Part shown: piece after piece, positions 53,241 through 64,000 of the stretch
How the letters are laid out: the number at the start of each line of letters is the position of its first letter
Position numbering within the stretch: position 1 is the stretch's first letter
DNA from: Magnaporthiopsis rhizophila
Lineage: Eukaryota; Ascomycota; Sordariomycetes; Magnaporthales; Magnaporthaceae
Reading direction: 5' to 3'
Assembly: GCA_003049465.1 (NCBI GenBank)
Contig: PYSS01000004.1
Location: forward strand, 62,001 to 126,000
Length of the DNA stretch: 64,000 nt
Translations under genes and position numbers: made by a program
Notes under the pieces: model-generated
Seen by the model: the letters and a program-made list of their open reading frames with translations, nothing else
Database searches by the model: none
Told to the model about the DNA's origin: nothing

Positions 53241-54962
53241 ATGGCCTCCTCAAAGGTAGAAGGACCCCGTCGAACCGACGAAAGTGTGACTGTAGTGCGG
53301 GCCCGGAGCTGCCGTGGAGCCCGCCATTTTACCCCATGTCCAGGGGAGTTCGCGATGCACCAGGACGAGCAGTGCTGACACGCCCGTGTTACTCGCTGCC
53401 CTGCCCAGGAAATGCAACAAACGTCGAGGCCATTGACGCACCGTCCCTCGATATCCTCCAATTCGAACGTCGCCGGGCTGCCGGGGCGGCAATCGCATTC
53501 GAGAAACAATTCCCACTCGATCCTGGGCAGCTCGCTCAATGCAACCCACCGCGTGACCCGCCGGAAGAGCATGACAAACACGGCCGCCAATGTCGCAGCC
53601 GTCGCGGCCGTCGTGGGAGAGGTGGTGGCCGAGGGCGCGGACAAGGCCACGGCGCTTCCGATCACCATAAGCAGCGGGCGTCGGAACACTGTGTCGAAGT
53701 CGGGCATCTCACGCGCCGTCCTCGCCGCCAGCCTCCCATCGCAACCGCCCGCCGCAGAAGTTGGAACTCTCAAGGTGGAAGGGAAACCAGAAGGACAAGA
53801 TAGTGCCATCGACGATGGGGCCTCGACGGACGGAGAGACAACCCTGCAGGACGGCAGGTTACGCCGCGCCAGCGATGGGCAGCCCCTTGTCAAGGAGGGC
53901 AACAGCAGGAAGATCAACCGCGTCGAGCTTCGCTGCGACAAGTGTGGCAAGGGATACAAGCATAGCAGCTGCTTGACCAAGCATTTGTTCGTGCCCATCC
54001 TCTATACCTCCCCACACTTGGTGTTGCCGCGGCCTGCTGCGTCGGTCAGGCTGCAATCTCGACTGCCTCGGTGTCGGGTCGTGACAGTGCTGTGAAGGGC
54101 GCCGTATTGACTTCATTTCGTGTCGTCCGCCAGATGGGAGCACACCCCCGAATGGTCCTTTACCTCCAAGCTGCTCATTTCGAAGCACCAGCAAGTCCAA
54201 CTTCTCGAGGCCGCATCCGTGCTGGTCACCATGAACAACGGTCTCAATGCCTCGGCATCGCCTCCGGACTCCACCCGGGATTTCTTCGCGAGCGACCAAG
54301 ACTCTGCCTCTCCGGCCGCTTCCGGATACTCGGATATCCACAATGACCGGAGCTCAGCTGACACGACCCCTCCGCCGCACATGGACACCATGAGCACGAC
54401 TGATGGGTCCTACCGTAGCGCATCGAAGCGAAACAGTAGCGGAAGCGTCTTCTCTCACTCGTACCAGTCGGCCCCTTCGGCTAGCTCCCTTGCGAGTAGC
54501 GCTCCTAATGGCTTTGCTTTAAGCTATGGCCATTTCCGCCAGCCCAGCCACGAACATCGGCCGTCGTCGTCCGGGAAGAACGCGACGGGGCAAGATGATC
54601 AAGAGCTGGCCGCGGCTGTCGAGCTACTCAGCTGCAGCTTCGGGAGCAACAATGGCACCCGCTCCATGCAGGTTCCCTATGACGCCCCGCCTGTCCCGCC
54701 TGTCCCTTCCCAGTATCTGGACCATACGACCGGGAGCAGCTTCATGACCGCCGGGACAAGCTTCATCAACAGCTTTCCCAGGGGCGCCCCCATGAGCTTC
54801 GAGCGGGGAGGCGGCAAGATGGAGATGCCACGCCGAGATGGCGCTATCAAGACGGAAGAGAGTGCTGACAGCGTCATGGGCGACGACGACGACGATTATA
54901 TGCGATCGCGCGCTCGGAGCGACGAGGACGAGGAGGGCGTGTTCGGTCGCATGGAAGAGTAA
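53241..54962 (+). CDS. Single C2H2 zinc-finger transcription factor
   Basis: Exons 53241-53255 (15 nt, MASSK), 53409-53986 and 54134-54962, 473 aa; donors GTAGAA and GTTCGT are weak but the phases fit. One canonical finger lies near residues 181-205: CDKCGKGYKHSSCLTKHL, then WEHTPEW (C-x2-C-x12-H-x3-H). Intron 2 falls inside it, between the two histidines. Around it are Ser/Thr/Pro-rich disordered arms, a segment TNTAANVAAVAAVVGEVVAE that could be a helix, and an acidic C-terminus (SVMGDDDDDYMRS...RMEE) that may be an activation domain. The finger itself is conserved in filamentous fungi. A single C2H2 finger suggests DNA binding with flanking basic residues or protein contacts. Starting at the ATG at 53412 is an alternative. 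The target is unknown. Confidence 0.85.
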
Positions 54963-56568
54963 GGAGGTGGCGGCACATCGGGCCTCGATACCGGTAGATC
55001 CCGGCTCTAAACGAGGAGCTGGAGACTGCGTGGACGAGGCATGATCCGGCCCTGCTTTCCTTTGTAAACCTATAGTGAATACTGTTTCGGAGGTGGTTCG
55101 CTCCGCCCCTGGTCACTCAGCACCGAAGAGTAGGGCACTGCGTCATCCTCGGTTGAAGGATGCGCACGTATCCCTACGAGGTTAAAGTGAGGGTCGGATG
55201 AGAGCGTCGAGTGAACACCCGGGATAGCACCGTTTCTTCAATACACTTGAATATTGAGAGAGGCGACGCGGCATACCGCTGCCTAGGTGTACAACTACCT
55301 GGTACGTGGGCATTTCGGTGATGACCTCGAGTTGGCGATGTTGTTGCAACACTTGCTGTTGTTAATTGCCTTTGCTGTTTGCTTCTTGAGCATCGTGCAG
55401 GGGAGGGTTGGTGGCCTAGTGGGCAAGTATCCATGTATATGATATATGTGGAAATCATCAAGAGGACGATGAGAAGGGCCGGTACCGTTCGGCACGGCAG
55501 TCGGGAGAGTGCATGCAAGCCTAAAGAAGTCGTGTGGTGCCGAAGGAATCGCAATAGAGCAGAGCGAGGAGAGCCTCGAGAGGTAGATGCAGGCCTACGT
55601 TTTGAGCCAGGCACAAATCATCGGAAAACTCATCCGATAGTATGCAGAACAACGAGGAGAGAACATGGGTAAGATGGCCATCTTCTACGCCTGGTCGCCA
55701 TACGATGATACTCGTCGGAAAGTTGGTGTCAGTGTTGAGGGAGGGAAAGGAAAGATGCAAAGAGAATCAGGGTCCAGGCGAAAAAGGAGACTCGAAAGGA
55801 CGGCAGGCGCACTTCTCCCCACTGGCAAGTGGATGTCTTTTTTTTTTTTTTTTTCCCTTCGCAGAATGGACATGCAGCCTGATCCACTCGTATGCCGTTT
55901 GATGCCGTCAATGGCGGGCGGGCGGGGTGCTTTACTTCGCCTGCGGGGGAAAACATGAACTGTCAACAGGCGGGCACACTGCCCACATAGAAAAGGATAG
56001 GAAATATGAAAGGAATAAGAGTATAAAAAATAAAATAAAATGAGAAATGAACCGTTGGCAGCACAAAATCTCAAAAAGACATTCCGCCATGACCCAGCGG
56101 CCTTGGTGCCGTTTGCTCGCAGCCAGTCATTACGCTGCTGAAGATGAACCAGAATGCGAGACCCCACTATTGATTGGCCAGGGTAGCGCGTGCACGGTTG
56201 CCCTGCCGAAAACAACCGCTGCGACAGCCTGTGCCAGAAACGAACGACGTCACTCGGGCCCGTTCAATCTGCGTCCATTGATCATGATCGCGACCGCGCC
56301 GTCGTTTTCAACAAAAGGCAGACTATTAGCCCACACTCATCATCGCATCGCAACAGGCGGCGCAAAATTATCCTGCGGCGGGTCCGGCTTTCGACAGCGA
56401 GATCCATGCCTACGCGCTCTCTTGGCGTTAGCCCATCGCTGAATTAACGAGCCGCCGCAAGGCAGACTTTTGGAACTGCCAAGCGCAAACGCAGCGGCGC
56501 CAACTCAATAATAGCAACGAGGTTTATCGCGCGTTGGACAGCCGGCGGCTGCAGCCTCTCCTCCAGCC
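54963..56568. other. Intergenic region
   Basis: 1.6 kb, rather AT-rich, with a T run near 55839-55854. No gene; ORFs are chance. Confidence 0.6.
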
Positions 56569-57757
56569 ATGGACGCAACTGACGACACGCGCCGCATCTT
56601 GGGGGCCGACGCTGCACCACCGCCGAAACCGTCGCGGCTGCCGCACGTGCTGCGCTTCCCCATCGTCATCATCCTCAGCCTCGGATGGTCCGCCGTCGGC
56701 TACTCGCTCATCTCCCAGTGGACCACGAGCGACGATGTAGCAGCGTTCGGCAGGGTCATGTCCCAGGGGGAGATGCTGCTCCTCCTTGCATGGCGAGTGT
56801 AAGTTGACCCCGCCCTGCTGCATCTGGGCTTCTTCAGCTCGGACGAACTTGATCCCGCGAGCTCACAGACGGGTCGGCTCGGGGAAACTGGGTACTGACG
56901 ATCTGGCAGGTCCGAACTCTGCATTGGGTGGTACGGAAACTACGATGGCTACGATCTGGCAGCTTTGAGCACACTCGCCTACGGTCCTACTGTAAGTGCT
57001 TACCTACCTACCTAGACATCCAGATCCTTTCTACACCGTCGTGTTACCGTAATCATGTCACCGCGTTCCGCAGACTCGCTAACACGCGGAACAGCTCTTT
57101 CTCTTCTCGGCCTTCTACAATGTCCATCCCTGGACCCTGGCTGCCAGTCTTGCGGTTGACATTTTCTCGAGCGTCGCTCCCTTCGCTCTGCTGCGACCCT
57201 TGTCGCCGGCGCACGCAGCCGCGCCAACGGTGCCGAACCGTGAACTTCTCCAAGACGGGCCCATCAGGACCTTTACCACCCTTTTCGCGACGGCAATATA
57301 TACTGTGGTCCCGGCGCTCAGCTATAACGCCTGGCTGCGAAGGGCGCTGCTGCTCAACTTCGTGGGGATCCCATCCATCGAGCCCTCTAAGTCTTTAGGC
57401 GCCAACGTTTTCGCTGGGGCGCTCCTGCTGCTCTTTGGGTATTCCGCTCGCGTGTTCGTCTTCGACGCGGCTGCTGCTACGGGCACCACCCCCGAGGACG
57501 CGGTCGTGGAGGCGTTCGATCCGGTCAGCGCGACGCTGGGTGAGACCCTCTGGCAGAATGCGTGGGGTTTCCGGACGCAGACCAAAGTCGCGATTCGCCA
57601 GACGCTAGTGATTGTGCTGGTCAGCTTCATCCGCACAACCTCCCAGTGCGCTCTAACCGTCCAAGGGGTCGAAGCTGGCGGAGCTGCTGCGTACGCGCTG
57701 GTTTGGGCGGCCGCGTCAATCGTTGCCGGCATCGCGATGGGGTTGGTTATAGACTGA
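56569..57757 (+). CDS. Multi-pass membrane protein of unknown function
   Basis: Exons 56569-56798, 56910-56991 and 57095-57757, 324 aa; all junctions in phase (GTAAGT/GGCAG, GTAAGT/ACAG). A short hydrophilic N-terminus precedes the first span (FPIVIILSLGWSAVGYSLIS). Others follow near LAALSTLAYGPTLFLFSAFY, WTLAASLAVDIFSSVAPFAL, TTLFATAIYTVVPALSYNAW and FAGALLLLFGYSARVFVF, with the last hydrophobic segments near VIVLVSFIRTTSQ and AAASIVAGIAMGLVI. Six or more spans, no signal peptide. No transporter signature recognised; the composition resembles uncharacterised fungal integral membrane proteins. I give no function. Confidence 0.8.
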
Positions 57758-59875
57758 TGGTGGATGTGGCTTCCAGGGGTGGGAACAGGACTCCTACAGG
57801 TCCATTTACGTTTTTCATATTCTGGGAGCCTGGAGCAGGGCCAGGCACCGACAGTTATTTACTTGATATTTGGGGCGCGATGGATACACGCTGATACTCG
57901 GGCGCTCGGCGTTTTCTCGCCTTCCAAAAATCTAAGCCGTTTGAGCTTTCGGTCATGGTTATTCTGATGCCTAGAGAGAGGTAGATGCCTGCCTACGTGG
58001 ACTCTTGTCTGGTTTCTGGGCGGCATGCGCAGGCAGCCATATCCCTGGAGATGGCACCCGGCTTGGTCGCACGATGCCCAAATATGGCGTCTAAATCTGG
58101 CCGCCGCCTCGCCAATGTCTTTTCATTTGGTTTTCACACATTGGCGGGATTTTTTGTGTTACGGAATGGCGCAGACAACAAGCGCCGCTCCATCCGCGAA
58201 ATGGCAGGGCGCATGCTACGCTGAGCTGAATGGCCTGATGGATCCAGGGGGCAGCTCGCCGTTGCGATTCTTGCGGCCTTCTCTCTATCAGTTGTTCGTC
58301 CGCCCAATTCCATTGTTTCGTTGCCCTGCTGACATTGATGCCTTGGAACATCCATTTCTGTGGGGTTCCTCTGCGAGGGCTGGAAGGGCTGAGCTCGCTA
58401 GCTGCTCTCAGCCCTACAATAATGCCAGTGCCTCGGTGGCGCTCCCCGCAGCAGTTCGATCCAAACAACACGGATCAGACGAGAAGCTATCAGCCTGGTG
58501 TGCCCTGGCTGGACATGCACCCTGGAGGTTAGGCTGGGCGGTTTCTGCCTTCCTGTCCACATGCGGAGGTTTATCTCGGTAGCCGAGGTTCGCAAACGCG
58601 TCACACTAGAAGCAACCACGAGGTAGCCACGTTCCGTCCCTCCACCACCTTGCTCAACGGCGGTGGCGCCTTTACATTGTTCTGGTAAAGATCGCGGAAT
58701 CGGCTGCCTCACTCACCCACACACCCACGTCCGCTGCACACCCGCTTTGAATATTGATCATGATGTTGGTGTGGATCCGACTCTATGCGGCGGACGCATC
58801 CTAGGTGAACGGATTCAATCTTAATCCTTCATCCCAAGCCCTATTCCATTCCTGGACCGAGCCCTATCCCCGAGCTGTCCGACCAACCATCAATATGCCC
58901 GCCATGGGCGTACCGTACGGCCAGGAGACCATCTCCGCACCCACCCACTCACCCCCTGCAGAGCCTCCGCCGCAGCCCCGCGCATCGCCCAATCAAGGGG
59001 TGTCCGGACGTCACTCGCGGATGCGGTGGGCCTCTCTGTGTAAGGTAGCTCAACCCCATGGCCGCTGCGCGGCGCTGCCTGGGGCTAGCCGCATGCTGCC
59101 CGTGGCGCCAGGGACAACCCGGCGGCACAAGCCTCCGGGGGACATATCTCTCTCCCTCCTGTCATGTCATGTATCGCGGCGTGAGTCGTCTGCTGTCACA
59201 TCATCACGTTACACGCTGCGCTGAGAGGCTGAAGTAGTATCGGGGAGCTGCCGCTGCCGCCCTTACACTCCCCCATCCCGTGGGCTCGTGTTTGCCTGCT
59301 AGCCCTGGGTGGGCGTAGAGAGAGTCAGGGACGGCTTGCGGCCAGTCCGGGATATGCGAGTGGGGGAGCTGTTCGGTGTCGGACACGTCTCCCCGAAAGA
59401 TGGGTTTGGAATCACACCCCTGGTTTTCATGAACTGCCTGTCTTGTTTACAGCTTGCGGATATTATCTCCCGCTCGATGTGCGGCCACATGAGAAGGTAC
59501 CGCTAGATACCTCGTCTGACACACAGCTGGACGTGAAAGACCATGTCACAGGGCTTGTTTTATGTGTCTCTCTCGTGCTGGGTGGGCTTTGCGAGATCAA
59601 AGTAGGACTTTGCCCGTCGAAACCAATGAAATCCGCAGCATCATGGCCTACATGACTGCCACTTCTTTCCATATAAAACCCCGTCACCACCTGGCTATAG
59701 GTTGGATGGTTATGATAGAAGCATCCCATAACACAGATTGCCACCGAGATCGACAACGCACTCTCTCAGTGACATCCTCCAGAGCCTGAGCCATACCTTT
59801 ACGCACCCCGCCAACCGCAGGCAGACCAAATCACACTCAACACAACACACCCTTAGACCTGAAGACATACGCATC
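57758..59875. other. Intergenic region, 2.1 kb
   Basis: No supported gene. It includes a TATA element near the right end that serves the next gene. ORFs of up to 185 codons (58025-58582) have no domain. Confidence 0.6.
59672..59678 (+). promoter_or_regulatory. TATA box of the bactofilin-like gene
   Basis: TATAAAA about 200 bases before the ATG at 59876. Confidence 0.5.
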
Positions 59876-60894
59876 ATGTCAAAGGCTAGGGGAAAAGGGA
59901 GATCCAAGCGGAGCGAGAGACCTCCAGCCTACACGCCAAGCACGCAGGCAGAATACGAAGACATGATGTCCACCTTCTCCGTGGAAGCGTCGGGATACAC
60001 ACCTGACGTGTATGCGGCGGCCGGATCCTCCTCGGCCGGGACGACGCCCCAGACGGTGTCATCCCACGACGGCGGTAGCGGCATTATAAGAAACCCGACC
60101 ATTGAGTCCTCAGAGTCCATCGCGCTCTCGGGCCCCATGGACATCGACGGTTCCGTCAAGTGCGGGAGCTCGGTGGCCTTCTACGGAGACTTCTCCGTCC
60201 GGGACAGGATCGAGGCGTACGGGGACATTGACCTCCAGGGCAACATGACGTGCAAGTAAGTCATATGCTCTGCGCGAATAGCGTAATAGGTTTAGACGAT
60301 CTGGTGGCGATGAAGCTGACAATAACTCGCTTTCTCCATCGAATAGTGACAGAGTAAAGGCGATGGGAAGCATGACGATAACCGGAGACGCCCTGTTCAG
60401 GTAAGCAGAAGATCTACTCCATGGATGCCTGCGTGTCCGGAAACAAAGACGGAGCTGACAGAAAGAGAACGACAAAATAATAGGAGCAAAGTTAGAGTAT
60501 ATGGCAAGCTGGAAATCGTCGGCAACGTTGAGATAACCGACGCCATTGAGGTATGGGGGGCTGTCAGCATCCATGGACATCTGTAAGCCATTTAACCCAT
60601 GTGCAGTATTGCTACCCTTGACAGTTTGTCGCCGACCTGCCGCGGGACTTCCTTCTGGATTTAACCTGCGCAAATTCACAGCCAACAAACTCTCATCGGT
60701 GGCTTTTATAAAACCGTCTCTGCCGCCAGCCGATGAGCGCTTTGCTGACAAAAACAAACCACCACGATTGAAGAAAATGCAAGTCACTCATTGCGTACTC
60801 CTCGGTGACGACGGTTGGCGACGAGTCAAGCTACGAGGCCGAAGAAGGGGAGACTATCTGGGGTGCCAGGATGATTAGGCGTTATCAGATCTAG
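59876..60894 (+). CDS. Bactofilin-like beta-helix protein
   Basis: Exons 59876-60255, 60347-60400, 60484-60582 and 60774-60894, about 217 aa. The N-terminal 90 residues are disordered, basic at first (MSKARGKGRSKRSERPPAYT). The folded part is a ladder of short hydrophobic strands and glycines with a period of about 6-18 residues: ALSGPMDIDGSVKCGSSVAF, YGDFSVRDRIEAYGDIDLQG, VKAMGSMTITGDALF and VRVYGKLEIVGNVEI, then IEVWGAVSIHGHL. This is the pattern of bactofilin/polymer-forming proteins. Exon 4 is the less certain part: its AAG acceptor (after CGATTGAAG) with a CTGAC branch continues the ladder (GHLKCKSLIAYSSVTTVGD) to a charged end. Without it the frame stops at 60586 after 178 aa. No catalytic motif. 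A role in polymer formation is inference. Confidence 0.72.
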
Positions 60895-61438
60895 AAGCGG
60901 GCAGGGAACAGTGAGCAGTGAGACGGTATTTGTCTTTTTTTTTCTTTTTTTTTTTTCTTTTTCGTTTTTCGATGTCCTTTCTTTTCTATACACAGAGCTT
61001 GTAGATTTCCCCTAGAATCACGCGAATAGACATCCATTGAAGTTTCTCCCATGGCAGGAGCAACAGGAACCCGTCGTCAAGCGCATTTGGTGATTGTATC
61101 TGTCTCCTCCTCTAGCTCCACATCGTCATTGAAGGTGGGTCGATCCTAAACCGGCTTAGTGGGGAAACCTTGTTTGCCTTGCCACGGTGGGGGTCCGTGC
61201 ATTAGCTCCGCAGTGGGAGCACCAATGATGGGAACGCGACAGTTGCCCAACTCGCGCAACGTCGTTGATCACGACGTCGCCTTGGCCATCGACATCGGCT
61301 CGCAGCTCAACCTCATCCAGCTGACAAAACCTATCAGCACCGCCGCTTCAGCCTGCCTTGACACGGCGCGTCACGTCGCGTATGGCGACGACTGCCATGA
61401 TACAACACGCATTTGCCGCCCTCTAGGCTGCAAGAATC
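60895..61438. other. Intergenic region
   Basis: T-rich right flank of the beta-helix gene and leader of the ING/PHD gene. No gene. Confidence 0.6.
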
Positions 61439-64000
61439 ATGGCGGCCCCAACGGCGACCGCGCGCCAGGACGGGGAGCTCTCGCCGCGCCAGAATGCGCC
61501 GGTGTCCATGGAGGACACTATCCATTCGCTCGGCTCCATGAAGAACGGACTGGGTCCCCTCGGCATGGAATCCCTCGACTTGCGCGCCGATCCTGATGCG
61601 CAGGCCACCATCACCGACTTCCTCGATTTTACCGAATACCTCCCAGCAGACATGACGCGCTCGTTGACCTTGATCGGCAAGCTTGATCAGACGTACATCG
61701 ACGCGTCCAGCAACGTGCACAACCTAACAAAACGCTGGGGCGAGCTTCCCAACACCCCCGCCGACGAACGTCCGCAGCCGGTCCAGCTGAGGGCTGAGAT
61801 ATCCAAAAACCTCGGCCAAGTCATAAGCTCGCGTACCTATGCCCACGCCGAGGCTGTGCGCATGGCCGAGAATGCTACCCGACACTACAACCGCGCCAAA
61901 ACCATCCTTGCAAAACTGCAGACCATGCTCGAGAACTACCCTACTGCAGAGGAGCAGCAGAAGAGCCCCGTCCTGGCAGCCAAGACTGCGCAGGCCTCTC
62001 GCGCGAGCAAGATGGGTCTGCGTCTTGACGGCCGCAAAGGGCGCAGCGGGCGGCCCGTGTCTCGTATTACCGTTCCCGGAGAAGTCCTGCCTCCCTACGA
62101 CCTCGATTTTGCGGCGTACAGCAGCGGTGACGAGAGCAGCTCCGAGGAGGATGACGACGACGACGATGATGAGACCCCACCGGCGCAGTCAGCTCTGGCT
62201 TCTCAGCCGTGCATCAAGATTGTCAAGAATCCTAAACCCCCCAAAACACCCAAGCCACCCAAGGGCTCTGTGCCTGCGCCCGGCGTGGTAAGGCCAACAC
62301 TACCGGCCCCGCCCATGTCCAGCCTGAAACCACCGCCAGAAGATGCGGTGGTCGGCAGCGCAGATGCCCCGTGGCTTCAGCTTACTGCATGGGAGCTTGC
62401 CAGACTCAGGAAACGGATGAAGAAGAATGCGCAGTGGAGTCCCAGCGATACAATGATAGCACGGGAGCTCAAGGCCCTCGGTCGCGGACCCGAAGCATAC
62501 AACAAGGCGAAGCAGGAGGCAGAGGAACAGGGCAAACCCTTCGAGGCCACTATCCCCACAGCGGTAACTGGAGCCGATGGAGTCGAGCACCCGCCCATGG
62601 GTGCGCTCAGCTTGGATGCGGCGCTGGCCGCCGAGGACAAACAATCAAACAATCGCGGTCTGAAGCTCAACGTAGCCAAGAAGCTCAAGAAGGAGAATCT
62701 CGCCAAACTCGCCGCAGAGCTGGCGGAGGAGTCCGCGCGGAAGATGGAGCAGGAGGTGAACGCCCTGCTATTCCCCACACCTCCAAAGCAAATGGAAAAG
62801 GCGGCCCCGGAGCCTGCGAGTAGTAGGAATCCACGCAAGTACGGCGGTCGTAAGCGGAAGCGCGACTCGGTGGCCGAGCCAGAGGATGAGAAGCCTGGCG
62901 GCGGCGGTGGCCCTGCGCCTGGCCTTGCAGAAACCCCGCTGCAGAAGCGCACCAAGACCGAGACTCCCGTCCCCCTCCCACAGCAGGCCCCCAGTCTCGC
63001 CGGTGCATTACAAGACATGCAGCTGCAGCCGCCCGTGCCCAATACACAGTCCACTAGCCCGATTCCCGTCCCTGTATTGACGCAGGACCAGATTTCTGTG
63101 GCTACATCACAGGCGCCGTCGAACTCACCACCGGCACCAGCAGCGACTGTCACCACCAGTATACCAGTCAAACCACCCGCGGACTTGACGGTACCACCAC
63201 CGTCTCCCAAGAAGTCTACCACGCCCATCTTACCACCGGTTCGAGAGACGCGTAAGAGCAGTCAAGCGGTCAAGAAGGAGCAGGAGCAGCAACAGCAGCA
63301 GCAGCCGCATCAGCCGCAGCAAGCACAGCAACAGCAGCAGCAACAACAGCAGCAACAACAACAACAGCAGCAGCAAAAGGAAATTCAGCTGCCCGTGGTG
63401 GTTGCGACCTCCAGCAAGCCCGCCGGACCCAGTTCCAGGGCAGGCACGCCGAGTGCCGTGGGTAGCAGCCGACCAAACTCACGCGGGAAGGCTGGAAGCT
63501 CCGAACCCCCGCAATCTCTAGTCTCGGACCGGCCAAGACGGACCAGTACCGCGCGTAACACGCCAGCTCCGGAACAGCGGCAGCACGGGAAACAGCAGCG
63601 GGCTAAGCGCCCGGCACCCGGGGTCATCAGCCGGACCATTTCGGGCGGCAGCAGTGCGGTGGGAAAACGCAAGGCGCCGCCCAAGAAGAAGGCGGCGCGG
63701 GCAACTTCTGCGTCCCAGTCGAAGAAGCAGGCAGCCGAGGCCGACACCGAAGTCGAGGTGGACGACGAAGGCAACGTGATCGATCCTGACGAGGAGAGGT
63801 ACTGTCTCTGCAACAGAGTCAGCTTTGGCACCATGATACAATGCGAGAACGTGGAGGTGAGTTTTCTCTTTGCCTTGATCGGACCGCTTCGACTGCAAAT
63901 GGTGTTGCTTTCAACTAACGTAATATTCGCTATAGAATTGCAAGCATGAGTGGTTCCATCTGGAGTGTGTGGATATGGACATCCTCCCAGCTAGGACAAC
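61439..64000 (+). CDS. ING-family PHD-finger chromatin protein (partial)
   Basis: Exon 1 61439-63856 and exon 2 from 63936, running off the window; at least 827 aa. The N-terminal ING domain (about residues 40-160) includes TITDFLDFTEYLPADMTRSL, LIGKLDQTYIDASSNVHNLT and KRWGELP. A long linker has an acidic run (EEDDDDDDDE), basic and Pro-rich parts, and a poly-Gln tract at about 611-647. The PHD finger starts near 788: YCLCNRVSFGTMIQCENVE, then after the intron NCKHEWFHLECVDM, with the C4HC3 ligands in order. ING/PHD proteins read H3K4me3 for histone acetyltransferase or deacetylase complexes. The unusual length resembles large fungal members more than Yng2; I cannot choose between complexes. 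The start ATG 61439 is the first of the frame. Confidence 0.9.
63286..63377 (+). repeat. CAG/CAA trinucleotide tract (poly-Gln)
   Basis: A mixed run of CAG and CAA codons, broken by a few Pro/His/Ala codons, in the ING/PHD gene. Confidence 0.9.

Noticed and set aside
61159..61596. 145-codon plus-strand frame overlapping the ING gene start
   Set aside because: Out of frame with the ING domain, which starts at 61439 and is supported by its conserved motif.
62377..63228. 283-codon minus-strand frame
   Set aside because: Antisense of the ING/PHD linker; Ser/Ala/Gly-rich and without domain.

Overview
The window is nuclear DNA of a filamentous ascomycete (Pezizomycotina, most likely Sordariomycetes). 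The evidence is short introns (about 45-200 nt) with GTRNGT donors and CTAAC/CTGAC branch sites, GC-rich third codon positions, pyrimidine-rich 5' leaders, monocistronic genes on both strands, and protein families typical of filamentous fungi (CFEM, DUF8035, DUF3602, Ku80/MUS-52, a QIP/Gfd2-type exonuclease). I cannot fix the genus. I support 24 protein-coding genes, nearly all with splice junctions read directly from the sequence. I see no convincing tRNA, rRNA, transposon or CRISPR array. One 41-base run of N lies inside the first intron of the AMP deaminase gene.

Layout: 0.8-6.1 kb holds three predicted secreted/GPI-anchored surface proteins (glycine-rich, CFEM, cysteine-rich) and a GNAT acetyltransferase. 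7.1-8.1 kb is an unrecognised fungal protein. 9.6-11.8 kb is the PP2A B55 subunit (CDC55). 13.8-15.2 kb is a UDP-sugar transporter (YEA4/SLC35B type). 16.2-19.6 kb is AMP deaminase. 20.3-24.2 kb is the endocytic scaffold SLA1. 26.6-27.5 kb is a TATA-driven secreted Gly/Leu repeat protein. 28.0-29.2 kb is a TLC-domain membrane protein. 30.4-31.7 kb is COG8. 32.4-33.6 kb is the mitochondrial glycine carrier HEM25. 34.4-36.1 kb is a DUF8035 coiled-coil protein. 38.5-39.4 kb is a TMEM205/DUF4149 membrane protein, divergent from Ku80 (39.8-42.4 kb). 42.9-45.0 kb is a DEDDh exonuclease. 45.3-45.7 kb is PAM18/TIM14, divergent from RLP24 (46.1-47.1 kb). 47.4-48.0 kb is a DUF3602 protein. After a 5.3-kb gene-free stretch come a one-finger C2H2 factor (53.2-55.0 kb), a multi-pass membrane protein (56.6-57.8 kb), a bactofilin-like beta-helix protein (59.9-60.9 kb) and a large ING/PHD chromatin protein cut by the window end (61.4 kb onward).

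The genes do not form one pathway or a biosynthetic cluster. Most are housekeeping: signalling, purine metabolism, endocytosis, Golgi trafficking, mitochondrial import and heme synthesis, ribosome assembly, DNA end joining and chromatin. The less described material is the Gly/Leu/Lys repeat secreted protein, the bactofilin-like protein, the sequon-bearing glycine-rich wall protein, the DUF8035 protein with an internal duplication, and the long empty region upstream of the C2H2 factor. Very small first coding exons (5, 7 and 15 nt), a GC-AG intron and two AAG acceptors make several of these genes easy to mis-annotate.
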